Source: Pedobacter sp. Leaf170
Lineage (GTDB): Bacteria > Bacteroidota > Bacteroidia > Sphingobacteriales > Sphingobacteriaceae
NCBI RefSeq assembly: GCF_920984665.1
Contig: NZ_CAKLBP010000001.1
Span: 896,858 to 960,857 of the forward strand
DNA: 64,000 nucleotides
Direction of reading: 5' to 3'
Position 1 is the first letter of the stretch. Each line of letters begins with the position of its first letter. This document shows positions 54,064 to 62,524 of this stretch, one piece after another. Under the pieces are notes generated by a model. The model was not told the DNA's origin. It ran no database searches and was given only the letters and a program-made list of their open reading frames with translations. The translations under genes were made by a program, and so were the position numbers.

Positions 54064-55890
54064 CTAATTTTCTAATTTATTCCACCAGGTGCGTTTTAAT
54101 ATCGCCGCAATTATGACAATAAGAACAATGGTGATGATTAATGGCGTTTTCATCCAAAGGATAAAATACATCGGAAGGACAGTCAGGCAGAGCTGAGCTA
54201 CTATGCCTAAACCTACATTGAACATGTCAAGCTTGAAGCGCTTGTTACCTTTAAAATCAGGGCTTTCCATTAAAACCAATTCATGAACCGGTTTCCAAAA
54301 CCCCCAAGGCCTAACATTGCGGTAGAAGCTTTTTAGAACCTGCTCATCCGTTGGAGGAGCGCTATAGGTGCCCGCCAGAGCGCCGACGATGGAGATGATA
54401 AATAGAACTGGAAAATAATAAAGAAATTCAATACCACTAAAGAAGTGCGAAAAGATCAAGGCACCAGCGATACCTGAAAGCATCCCCCAGAAAAAGCCGT
54501 TTGCATTAAATCTCCACCAATACCATTTTAACACGTTCGCTGCGATATAGCCGCCATATAGCCCTGATACTATCCATTGCAAAATGCTGTTGACGTCTTT
54601 GGCAAAAAAACCCAAAAAAACACCAACCACAACCACCACTAGTCCAGTTAAATAATTCATCGTCATGATTTGCTTAGTAGAAGCTTCAGGCTTTACGTAT
54701 TTTAGGTAAATGTCGTTTACGATATAAGCTTGAGCGGCATTTAAAGTTCCTGAGAAAGTCCCCATAAAGGCACCCATAAGACCGGTAAGTACAATACCCA
54801 ACACGCCTACTGGCAAAAATGAATTTATGGCTGCTGGCAGTATGCGCTCAAAATCAGTTCCTGTTGGTGAACTTAAATCCAGTTGTTTGTAATATAAAAG
54901 TGCTAGCACTGTAAGCCCAATAACCATAGTGTATCGGACAGGAAGAAGTATTATAGAAACAAAACCTGTCATTTTCGAGGCGTCTTTGGGAGAGCTGGTT
55001 GAAAGTACTTTTTGCATATCATAATTTGGTGCGGGCCCGGCCAAACTTGCAAAGACACCTTTAAATAGCATCATCATAAAAAATAATCCAAATAAACCGT
55101 AACCGTCATCGGCAATCTTTTTATTGGCATCAGCCACAATATTTGACCAATCCAGCTCAAGTTTCCATCCAAAAAAAGGATTCGCCCAACCCTTCGGGGT
55201 CTGAATGGACTGGCTTTGCAGGTGAGTAAAGGCTATATAACCAATGGCAATACAGCCTATGGTCATGATGATGTATTTGATCACATCTCCCAATACAATA
55301 CTATGCATTCCCCCGAGTATGGAATAAAAAGTTGCAAATAAGGTGAACAAAATACCATAAAAGTGGGGGACATATTGTGCGCTGACATTAAAGGGTATAT
55401 AGGGCTCCACGATGTTCCACGGTATGAAAATTTCGACAAATTTACCAAGACCAATGAAGCCGTATGCTAAAAATCCCAGACAACCGATTAGAGCGAAAAC
55501 AACTGTGACGTTATGGGATGCCTTAACACCGCGGCCCTTTAAGCCAAAACGTGTGGCTAACCATTCCGCACCAGTATCAGCATTTGATCGTCTTAACCAT
55601 TTTGCAAGAAACATCATGTTGAAAACCTGATTGAAAACAGGCCATAGCCACGGAATCCAGATGCTCTTGAGTCCATAAACAAAGCAAAGCGAAACCATCC
55701 ACATGGTTCCGCTGATATCGAACATGTCTGAAGCATCACTTAAACCGAGCATATACCAAGGCAATTTTTTGCCGCCCATCAGGTAGCTTTCTTTATTTAA
55801 ACGGGCTTTATTGCGGTAATACCAACCAATGAAGACCATCATCACTAAATAAAAGACCAAGATTAGAATATCGAGTAGGTGCAGCTTCAT
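54064..55890 (-). CDS. Sodium:solute symporter (SSS family), probably disaccharide uptake
   Basis: A 608-residue integral membrane protein with about 13 helices typical of the sodium:solute symporter family. It has the N-terminal LVFYLVMMVFIGWYYRNKARLNKESYLMGGKKLPWY (SSS signature), a GTMWMVSLCFVYG helix and a C-terminal extra domain (EQVLKSFYRNVRPWGFWKPV). In Bacteroides mannan loci such symporters import mannobiose for the epimerase and GH130. It is the first gene of the operon with GH130. Two PUL elements lie 180 and 343 bases upstream. Confidence 0.85.
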   Translation of the reverse strand: MKLHLLDILILVFYLVMMVFIGWYYRNKARLNKESYLMGGKKLPWYMLGLSDASDMFDISGTMWMVSLCFVYGLKSIWIPWLWPVFNQVFNMMFLAKWLRRSNADTGAEWLATRFGLKGRGVKASHNVTVVFALIGCLGFLAYGFIGLGKFVEIFIPWNIVEPYIPFNVSAQYVPHFYGILFTLFATFYSILGGMHSIVLGDVIKYIIMTIGCIAIGYIAFTHLQSQSIQTPKGWANPFFGWKLELDWSNIVADANKKIADDGYGLFGLFFMMMLFKGVFASLAGPAPNYDMQKVLSTSSPKDASKMTGFVSIILLPVRYTMVIGLTVLALLYYKQLDLSSPTGTDFERILPAAINSFLPVGVLGIVLTGLMGAFMGTFSGTLNAAQAYIVNDIYLKYVKPEASTKQIMTMNYLTGLVVVVVGVFLGFFAKDVNSILQWIVSGLYGGYIAANVLKWYWWRFNANGFFWGMLSGIAGALIFSHFFSGIEFLYYFPVLFIISIVGALAGTYSAPPTDEQVLKSFYRNVRPWGFWKPVHELVLMESPDFKGNKRFKLDMFNVGLGIVAQLCLTVLPMYFILWMKTPLIITIVLIVIIAAILKRTWWNKLEN

Positions 55891-56069
55891 CTTAGTCGTT
55901 TAGCGCTTGTTTGGTTAACGTAATAAGGGTTGAAACTGGAAATTGGAAGTTGTAATGGTCCTGAATCAAAACTGGAGTATTTCTCATATAATGTTTGGTT
56001 AGTGCATCACGAATTTAAGATTCGCTGCTGCATTTTATATTTCAAAAGTAGCCTTGAAAAGAATGAAAT

Positions 56070-56248
56070 GTTAATACTATTTTATCCAATGTTTGTATTT
56101 TAAAAGCATGCGTTAGCTTTCCGGGTGAGGGAATAAGGGAGTACCAGATACACAAGGCCATATCATTAAGATTTATTTGAGGTTGCAATTTCCAAAGAGT
56201 GATTAAAATGTTGGTAGAGATTTTGAATATCATCGATAGTATTTTATC
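56070..56248. promoter_or_regulatory. Two PUL-type repeats upstream of the symporter
   Basis: GTTAATACTATTTTATC at 56070-56086 and CGATAGTATTTTATC at 56234-56248 resemble the PUL element. They lie in the 960-base region upstream of the symporter (start 55890). Confidence 0.35.
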
Positions 56249-56850
56249 AAAAAATAATTGGCTGGGTTAAGCTGAGGAGAGTTTGTTATCAGCTGCTATC
56301 CTAACTTTATTAAATCTACTTTGTGAAATAGGGAGCCGGAAAGGCGATTTGGTGGTTCTGCAGATGAAGCTGGCATAAAAAACAATTGCGCCTAGGTTGA
56401 ACTTAAGAAACCATATTATCCACTGTGTCAAAAAAATCATGAGCCCTAAGACGGGGGCAGGTGATTTTGTTGAAGCACTTGGTAAGATCCAAAGAAATAA
56501 TTGCCCTATATAAATTTACCAATTCTGTTAATACGCTAAAAACTGATCTAGTTAACGTAAATTCATTCCAAAGACTATTAATTTTCCAAAAGCCAATGTG
56601 GAGTTCCGCAGTATCGTATCGTGTGGCGACAGAAATTCTATGCTTACTCCGATAATTTATTTAAAGATATCTCTCAGCATTTCTCAGCCCAACCCCTTAT
56701 AGAATGAGGATGATGAGTTGAACATTCTTTGAAAAGGATAGTAATCTTCTTCTTATAAGGCTTTTAAAAATTAGTCTTCCCATGGATTAAAACAACAACC
56801 ACCGAAACTTTTGATGGCTGCTTTTCGTTTCTAGTATAAGCCACATCGTT
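56249..56850. other. Intergenic region before the methyltransferase
   Basis: About 600 AT-rich bases. Weak open frames (for example 56461-56655) show no family resemblance, and I call none. No hairpin terminator was seen. Confidence 0.35.
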
Positions 56851-57531
56851 ATGAAAATATCTCAGCTTATACTTCTCTTTTGCTTTTTCATCTCATTCCA
56901 TACTGCATTTGCCCAGGATGAAGCATCCTACACTTTTAAAAACCCATCTACCAATGGTACTGGCAAGGTTTATCTGGGTAGAGAAATTGCCCACGTAATG
57001 AGCTTCGAAGGTGTAGATTGGCTGGAACGCAATAGCCGAACGCAGGAAGAAAACACCATTCTGGCCATAGCTTCCCTGCCGATAAAAATTAATAGTGTAG
57101 TGGCCGATATCGGTGCGGGCTCAGGATTCTATACTTTCCGAGTTGCCCAGCGCAACCCAAAGGGCAAAGTTTATGCGGTGGAGATTCAAAATGACGCCAT
57201 TGCCTATCTTAAGAAAAAAGCTCTTGAGGATAAATTAGCGAATGTTGAAGTAATCAAGGGTACAGAAATATCTCCCAACTTACCACCTAACTCGATTGAC
57301 TTGGCTTTTATGGTGGATGTTTACCACGAGTTAGCGCACCCTGTAGCCTATCTGGCTGCTTTAAGGAAGGCACTTAAACCAGGGGGCAGGCTGTTACTAC
57401 TTGAGTACAAGGAGGAGGATCCGACAGTAGCCATCAAAGCTGAACTGCATAAACCAATTAATTTGACCCCTTTCTGCCAATTGTCCAAAATACAGAAAAG
57501 CAAAACTTTACAGCAAATTTATTTCCGTTAA
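56851..57531 (+). pseudogene. Secreted SAM-dependent methyltransferase truncated by an IS3 end
   Basis: The ATG at 56851 opens a protein with a signal peptide (ILLFCFFISFHTAFAQ) and a class I methyltransferase core: VVADIGAGSGFYTFRVA (SAM loop near residue 87), VYAVEIQND, LAFMVDVYHEL and LRKALKPGGRLLLLEY. After LHKP (near 57456) the frame enters the IS3 remnant and ends in 22 foreign codons at the stop 57531. The C-terminal part of the fold is missing, so the product is probably inactive. The secreted location of a methyltransferase is unusual but known in Bacteroidota. Confidence 0.75.
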
Positions 57532-57560
57532 GACGGGATCAATGTGCTCTGGTTTATCCA
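57459..57560. mobile_element. IS3-family end remnant, copy 2
   Basis: About 100 bases nearly identical to 25943-26044. Minus strand reads KPEHIDPVLTEINLL, the end of a transposase. It abuts the methyltransferase truncation on the left and an IS21 istA fragment on the right. Confidence 0.7.
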
Positions 57561-57778
57561 GTCTGGCTCTCTTCAGTGAAAAGATCATTTAAATCAGATT
57601 CACAAAGTTCGTAAAGCTCCTCATAGGTGATCCCAAGTTCGGTAAACCGTTTGATGTACCCATCAACAGTCTTACGGTTAATTTTCAAAAGGAGAGCTAC
57701 CTTCCGGTTGCTGAATTTCTTTAGCTTTAATGCAATCAAAGTGCGAAGTTCCATGATATCAATCCGTTGTCCTGCCAT
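57554..57778 (-). pseudogene. istA: IS21-family istA transposase fragment (N-terminus)
   Basis: A 74-codon frame from ATG 57778 reading MAGQRIDIMELRTLIAL and LSNRKVA-like KFSNRKVALLLKINRKTVDG, the N-terminal helix-turn-helix of IS21 transposase IstA. The remaining 400 or so codons and istB are missing. The frame ends where the IS3 remnant begins. The IS21 end-repeat array lies upstream of its start at 57828-58022. Confidence 0.75.
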
Positions 57779-57827
57779 GTATCTGCTTTTTTATCTCAGA
57801 TACAAGACTATAATAAATCATGGAAAG

Positions 57828-58022
57828 TTGCCCATTGACCTCCGTTTTAGAAGTCCGGAATAAATAATTTTGGCCCAATTACCTCCGTTTTATAGAAAGC
57901 TAATAACGGAAGGCTGGCCCAATGACCAGCGAAATAAAGCCTTTTTTTTGGCCCAGTGATGAATGAAATGGGTGGCCCGCTATGCAGCGAAATGAGTGGC
58001 CCAGTGACTTGCGTTATAGACA
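57828..58022. repeat. IS21-type end with six TGGCCC repeats
   Basis: Six imperfect repeats with a T(T/G)G-CCCA core begin near 57828, 57871, 57914, 57949, 57973 and 57997, each followed by a GAC/AAT-type half and, in several, GCGAAAT or CCGTTTTA. IS21 elements carry such multiple transposase-binding repeats at their ends. The array directly precedes the istA fragment and ends near GCGTTATAGACA. Confidence 0.65.
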
Positions 58023-58029
58023 TCTTGTT

Positions 58030-58090
58030 AATCTAATTGTTTGCTATTTCAATCATTTCTTTTGTATTTGATTGAAGTAGCAATCAGATT
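58030..58090. repeat. Long inverted repeat beside the IS21 end
   Basis: GCTATTTCAATCA (58043-58055) pairs with TGATTGAAGTAGC (58069-58081) with one mismatch across a 13-base loop. Outside them AATCTAATTG and CAATCAGATT extend the stem after a three-base bulge. It could be a transposon end, a hairpin RNA or a terminator. The rest of 58091-58350 holds no supported gene. Confidence 0.5.
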
Positions 58091-58355
58091 AAGGCAATTT
58101 GAAAATAGGGTATTGAGATTTCGCTTGTTGAAGGACAAGTGATTAAATTCTGATCCTATATGAACCGATACGGTCCGATTATGATCCGATTACAATAATC
58201 TGTAATAAGATCAGGATCCAATCCCTTAATGACAAGTTATAGCATGACGATACACCACCAAAATGCTTCTTAGGTATGATCTCTGTTTTTGAAGTAAATG
58301 TTGTAAAGACGAATGTCTCTCTGGCTGACCAGTTTATTTACATGTTTCGTATTTT

Positions 58356-58372
58356 TCGGCGTTCATCGCCGA
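58356..58372. promoter_or_regulatory. AbiE operator palindrome 1
   Basis: TCGGCGTTCATCGCCGA, perfect 6-base arms and a 5-base spacer. Its twin lies 63 bases downstream, and the promoter elements lie between the two. Confidence 0.75.
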
Positions 58373-58382
58373 AAAATAGCGC

Positions 58383-58413
58383 TTTGATAAATCAAATTGT
58401 TTATATATATTTG
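58383..58413 (+). promoter_or_regulatory. Consensus Bacteroidota promoter of abiE
   Basis: TTTG at 58383-58386, a 19-base spacer and TATATTTG at 58406-58413 match the TTTG-N19-TAnnTTTG consensus exactly. The start of transcription should fall near the second palindrome. Confidence 0.8.
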
Positions 58414-58418
58414 AGTTA

Positions 58419-58435
58419 TCGGCGTTCATCGCCGA
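58419..58435. promoter_or_regulatory. AbiE operator palindrome 2
   Basis: TCGGCGTTCATCGCCGA again, identical to the first palindrome. It lies 20 bases before the abiEi ATG and overlaps the expected transcription start. Confidence 0.75.
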
Positions 58436-58455
58436 AAACCTTTAAGATTGTAAAT

Positions 58456-59250
58456 ATGCCAATAGATTCCAAAAGACGTAAAAATGTATTCCGCTTGGTG
58501 CCGGAAGGGGTACTGGTTAGCAGGAAATGGTTGCTGGATCACGAGTTGTCTAATCATGCAATCGACAATCTACTTAAAAGTAACCAGCTAACAACAGTTA
58601 AGAATGGTATATATAAGCGCGAAGGATCAATAGTAGATTGGGGAGATGTCGTGTACTTTTTACAAAGAGCTCAGAAAACAGACCTAACTATTGGTGGAAT
58701 AACAGCTCTAGAACTTCAAAAGTTATCTCACTACCTTGCTTTATCAAAAAAAAGAACAGTGCATTTATATGGAAAAGAAGCTCTGCCCGGCTGGCTAAAC
58801 AGAGCAACAGATAGTGCCAATTTTATAAAACACAGCCTAACTGATTTATTAGGGCAGCCGGTTACCCAGACATTACAGGGGCAACTGTACAATTTTACCA
58901 AGACATTAAGCTGGAAGGACAGTAAAGAAGGGTTAAGGCTGTCTACGCCTGAACGAGCCATCTTGGAGGTACTAAACGATGTTCCTGCGAAAATATCCTT
59001 TGAACATGCTGATGAATTGATGCAAGGTTTGACAACGCTATCTCCGCGTGCTTTACAGCAATTGTTAGAAATATTCAATAATGTTAAAGTCAGGCGTTTA
59101 TTTTTCTATTTCGCTGAAAAACAAAACCATCCTTGGTTAGCCAAGTTGAACAAGGCAGGATTAAGTTTCGGATCCGGAAATCGTGTGGTGGCCAAAGGTG
59201 GGCATCTAAATAAAAAATATCAAATTACGGTACCAGCAAGCTATGAGTAA
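58456..59250 (+). CDS. abiEi: AbiEi-family antitoxin
   Basis: The ATG at 58456 gives 264 residues. The frame is open upstream to an earlier ATG at 58276, but that stretch contains the promoter and operators, so 58456 is the start. The N-terminal winged helix (VPEGVLVSRKWLLDHELSNHAIDNLLKSNQLTTV) is the DNA-binding domain, and the C-terminal domain contains LRLSTPERAILEVLNDVP, typical of AbiEi. In studied systems AbiEi binds inverted repeats in its own promoter, which fits the two palindromes upstream. Its stop overlaps the toxin start by 8 bases. Confidence 0.88.
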   Translation: MPIDSKRRKNVFRLVPEGVLVSRKWLLDHELSNHAIDNLLKSNQLTTVKNGIYKREGSIVDWGDVVYFLQRAQKTDLTIGGITALELQKLSHYLALSKKRTVHLYGKEALPGWLNRATDSANFIKHSLTDLLGQPVTQTLQGQLYNFTKTLSWKDSKEGLRLSTPERAILEVLNDVPAKISFEHADELMQGLTTLSPRALQQLLEIFNNVKVRRLFFYFAEKQNHPWLAKLNKAGLSFGSGNRVVAKGGHLNKKYQITVPASYE

Positions 59251-60172
59251 GAAAGAAGAGTACATCGAACAGGTAAGGTTGTTAATCCGCTTGTTGCCGA
59301 TCATTGATAAGGAAGATTGTTTTGCATTGAAAGGTGGTACAGCGATTAATCTTTTCTACAGACCATTTCCCCGACTATCGGTTGACATTGATCTCCTTTA
59401 CCTTCCCATGGATGATCGGGAAACAGCTTGGAAAAACATATTGGTAGCTCTTGATCGAATTACTACGAATATCAAAGCAACGATATCAGGAGTACTGGTA
59501 TAGAATACCACGCATCAACAGCAAAATTCTTTGCGACTCATTGTCAGCCTTGATGATGTTAAGGTAAAAATAGAGCTTTCTCCGGTAATCAGAGGTACAG
59601 TCTTTGCTCCTCAACGGATGGAGGTTCATGAACTGGTTGAAAAGGAATTTGGTTATGCCGAAATTATGGTCGCCTCTCATCCAGATTTATATGCTGGTAA
59701 ACTTTGTGCCGCTTTGGATCGCCAACATCCTAGAGATCTATTTGATGTCCTGCTATTATATCAAAACGAGGGCCTTACAGACAATCTGCGTAAAACTTTC
59801 CTGCTTTTTTTAGTAAGCCATTTTCGGCCGATGTCTGAGCTCCTCAACCCGAATAGGAAGGACATTTCTGAAATCTATGAAAGTGAGTTCGTTCAAATGT
59901 CAGACGTAGATATTTCATTAGAGGAATTAATTGACATTAGAGAACGATTAATAAATGATATTAATTCCAGCATGACAAAAAAAGAACGAAACTTCCTATT
60001 ATCTATAAAAAATATGACCCCTGATTTCTCATTATTAGAGCTGGAAGATCCGGATCTGATTGCAAATCTCCCGTCGGTCAAATGGAAGTTGATCAATTTG
60101 GCTAAAATGCCCGTTGATAAGCATGCAAAAGCTTATGAAGCTTTAAGACTTGTGTTATATCCTGGTACATAG
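59243..60172 (+). pseudogene. abiEii: AbiEii-family nucleotidyltransferase toxin with in-frame amber codon
   Basis: The frame begins ATG 59243, overlapping abiEi by 8 bases. It reads ALKGGTAINLFYRPFPRLSVDIDLLY (the GG...DxD nucleotidyltransferase active site) and reaches TAG at 59501-59503. The same frame continues unshifted to 60172 (VKIELSPVIRGTVFAP, SHPDLYAGKLCAALDRQHPRDLFD), so the only visible lesion is the nonsense codon. Without it the protein would be 309 residues, the family's usual length. AbiEii transfers nucleotides to tRNA or other targets in characterised systems. As read, the toxin is truncated after 86 residues. Confidence 0.82.
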
Positions 60173-60271
60173 AACTAAAAATTAAAGTCAGATTTATAAA
60201 TCAAATCGGAAGCTAAATGTTATGATAAATATAGAAATACCCCCATTTGCATAGTTTTATCAATTAAAGAA

Positions 60272-60697
60272 ATGAAAATAAAGATAATTAGCGACCTACA
60301 TCAAGAATTTGGAATCTCAGATTTGGATTTTAGCAATGCAGATCTCATTATCTTGGCTGGAGATACAAACCTGGGGACAAAAGGAATAGAATGGGTAAAG
60401 CGAAACATCCCTGATAAACCGGTAATATATTTATTGGGTAATCACGAATATTACAAGGGATCATACCCGAAGACACTCAACAAAATACTTGAAGCATCCA
60501 AAAACTCAAATGTAAATGTCCTTGAAAATAATATGGTTGAGTTTGAGGGCATAAGGTTCCACGGTGCAACTATGTGGACGGATTTTTCCTTATATGGAAA
60601 TCCTGTGGAGTCTGGCATTATTTGTCAAGCCAAAATGAACGATTATGTGCAGATACGCAGAGAGGCAATTATAAAAAGTATTCAGATATTGATTTAG
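60272..60697 (+). pseudogene. Metallophosphoesterase, truncated
   Basis: An ORF of 141 residues opening with MKIKIISDLHQEFG (metal-binding DLH), then LIILAGDTNLG (GDxN) and YLLGNHEYYKGSY (GNHE), the calcineurin-like phosphoesterase motifs. About 110-130 more residues, including the C-terminal GHxH, should follow. Instead, from about 60655 the DNA switches to a nucleotidyltransferase fragment and the frame ends at 60697. The truncation is likely a recombination or deletion scar. Confidence 0.7.
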
Positions 60698-60873
60698 TAA
60701 TACTTGGGATTTCTAACTTGATGGATTTGCAAAAAATCGAAAATCAACTTTCCGAATTAAATTTGCCATATATTATTGATTTATCTAATTATAATACCAT
60801 CAAAAATCCAGATTTGTTAGATCATATTAAAAGAATCGGAATCGTAGTATACGATAAAGATCCATTACATTGA
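60655..60873 (+). pseudogene. MNT-type nucleotidyltransferase fragment
   Basis: In a frame different from the metallophosphoesterase, residues RGNYKKYSDIDLVILG match the active-site strand of MNT (MntA-like) minimal nucleotidyltransferases, and LPYIIDLSNYNTIKNPDLLDHI fits the second half. About 30 N-terminal residues with the first GS motif are missing. The usual HepT partner gene is not present next to it. It ends at a normal stop (60873). Confidence 0.65.
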
Positions 60874-60913
60874 TTTCATTATATTATGAATAATATAACA
60901 AAGGAATACGAAG

Positions 60914-61022
60914 ATTGGCCCAATGACCAGCGAAATAAAGCCTTTTTTTTGGCCCAGTGACGAATGAAATGGGTGGCCCGCTATGCAGTGAAATGAGTGG
61001 CCCAGTGATTTGCGTTATAGAC
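60914..61022. repeat. Solo IS21-type end array, four repeats
   Basis: Nearly identical to 57914-58022: repeats TGGCCC at 60916, 60950, 60974 and 60998 with the same spacing, in the same orientation. No transposase gene follows. It sits between the MNT fragment and the truncated YhcG gene. Confidence 0.7.
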
Positions 61023-61570
61023 AACTGGGGAGATAAGATTCTTGAACAAGTCTCAAACGATTTAAAACATGAATTTCCTAACATGAAAGGACTATCCAGA
61101 ACAAATCTTGCTTATGCAAAGCAATTCTTTAAATTGTATGAGTCTTCAATTGTCCAACAAGCTGTTGGACAATTACAAATATCTAGTGATCTGAATAATA
61201 AAATAACACAACACACAGTAATGCAAATTCCATGGGGTCACAATATATTAATATTTAGCAAAGCAAATGATGTAAACGAGGCATATTTTTATATACAAGA
61301 AACAATTGAAAATGGCTGGAGCAGAGATGTGCTCGCTCTTTAGATAAAATTAAATAATTAAATAGGCAAGGAAAGGCTATCACTAACTTTAAGAATACAC
61401 TTCCTGATCCTTTATCTGAACTTGCTCAGCAAACGTTAAAAGATCCATATGTATTCGACTTTCTTACCTTAACTAAGCCATATCAAGAAAGAGATATAGA
61501 ACGACAATTGATTTCTCATATTACAAAATTCTTGCTGGAGCTAGGAAAAGGATTTGCTTTTATTGGCTAA
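61020..61570 (+). pseudogene. YhcG/DUF1016-family nuclease fragment
   Basis: Directly after the IS21 end the frame reads NWGDKILEQVSNDLKHEF, PNMKGLSRTNLAYAKQFF and IPWGHNILIFSKANDVNEA, matching the DUF1016 N-terminal domain of YhcG-type nucleases without its first 40 or so residues. It meets a TAG at about 61341, then the family sequence resumes in another frame near 61360 (LNRQGKAITNFKNTLPD, DPYVFDFLTL) and ends at TAA 61570 just after FAFIG. The remaining nuclease core is missing. Three lesions (5' loss, stop/frameshift, 3' loss) make it a pseudogene. Confidence 0.75.
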
Positions 61571-61572
61571 AA

Positions 61573-61805
61573 TTGAGATCATCTGTCGCTGTTGATACCA
61601 TATATTCCGGACGAAATCAACAAGTGGTTTACAGTTTATATAATGGCCGACAGGTAAAAACCGGCGATACCATTTTGTTTACTCAGAATTATAACAAAAA
61701 AATGATTGCAGTTGTTGCCTCTAAGAATGGTATGATAAGCTATCCTAAAACAATAGGTAATAAAAGAGATGTTAAGGCAAATGATATGTTATATACCATT
61801 TCTTC
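61573..61805 (+). pseudogene. Possible HlyD-like secretion protein fragment
   Basis: A frame without a proper start reads SLYNGRQVKTGDTILFTQNYNKK and VKANDMLYTISS, which resembles the lipoyl-like part of HlyD-type membrane-fusion proteins. It runs into sequence that reads better on the opposite strand (DUF6734 gene end). The resemblance is weak. Confidence 0.3.
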
Positions 61806-62524
61806 AATAGAGCCATTTCATCACAAACTTTCGGTTCCTTTTTCTTTAATCCGATAAGACGCAGGTATTCTAGCTTATCCTTGCAAAGGTAAAAGTCAGC
61901 AAACTCTTTAGTCTGATAGCCATTATCATTATAGCTCTTTTCAAAATAACAAGACACATCTAAACCCCGCTGGTCACATAATGAGGAAAATAATATTTGC
62001 TCAAAGATGACATTGAAACTTGCAGTTGTTTTATTTTCACTTGATATATTCTTTAATGCGAACGTTGCTGCGAGGTCCACATATTCTTTTAAAAACATCA
62101 GGTAATTGCCTCCGAAGATACCCGCATTGACTGAAGGAATAGAATTAAGATTTTGTATGTTCTTCACACAAGTTGGCAGATGAGTAAGATGCCTAAACTC
62201 GGAAGCACACATATCTGAATAGTAAGCGGTTCCTAATTCTTTATTTTGCACAATCAGATCGGAATTCTCCTAAGCCCCACTAAACTTTTCCCAAATAAAT
62301 ACATCCCCGTCAATATGAATAAAAGGTTTTTCCTGCAGTCCGTATGTAAGTAATTTAGGCAATGCTCAATACTTATCAGTTAAGTAATCTAAATCATCAA
62401 AACATACCTTAATTTCAGTATAAGGTAAATTCAGTATTTCTCCAAAAATCTTGGCAGCGTTCGAATCCGTGTAAATCAACAATTCTTGGTAATGTTCTCT
62501 TATCTTGTCCATAAACCAATTCAT
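61790..62524 (-). pseudogene. DUF6734-family protein, broken by two stop codons
   Basis: From 62524 the frame reads MNWFMDKIREHYQELLIYTD and LPYTEIKVCFDDLDYL, then TGA (62366-62368) where a Trp is expected, then KPFIHIDGDVFIWEKF, TAG (62270-62272) and the remaining 159-codon part (NAGIFGGNYLMFLKEY). The family resemblance is to DUF6734, glycosyltransferase-like proteins near Bacteroidota peptide-modification genes. The 5' end (about 40 residues) is lost to the IS3 insertion. Confidence 0.5.

Noticed and set aside
56461..56655. Plus-strand 64-codon frame before the methyltransferase
   Set aside because: No family resemblance, no ribosome binding site, and low-information composition.
58276..58455. 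Upstream ATG (58276) for abiEi adding 60 residues
   Set aside because: That stretch contains the consensus promoter and both palindromes, so it is not translated in the normal transcript.
59243..60172. AbiEii broken by a frameshift
   Set aside because: The distance between the two open parts (59243 to 59531) is a multiple of three and the frame continues through TAG 59501-59503, so it is a nonsense codon and not a shift.
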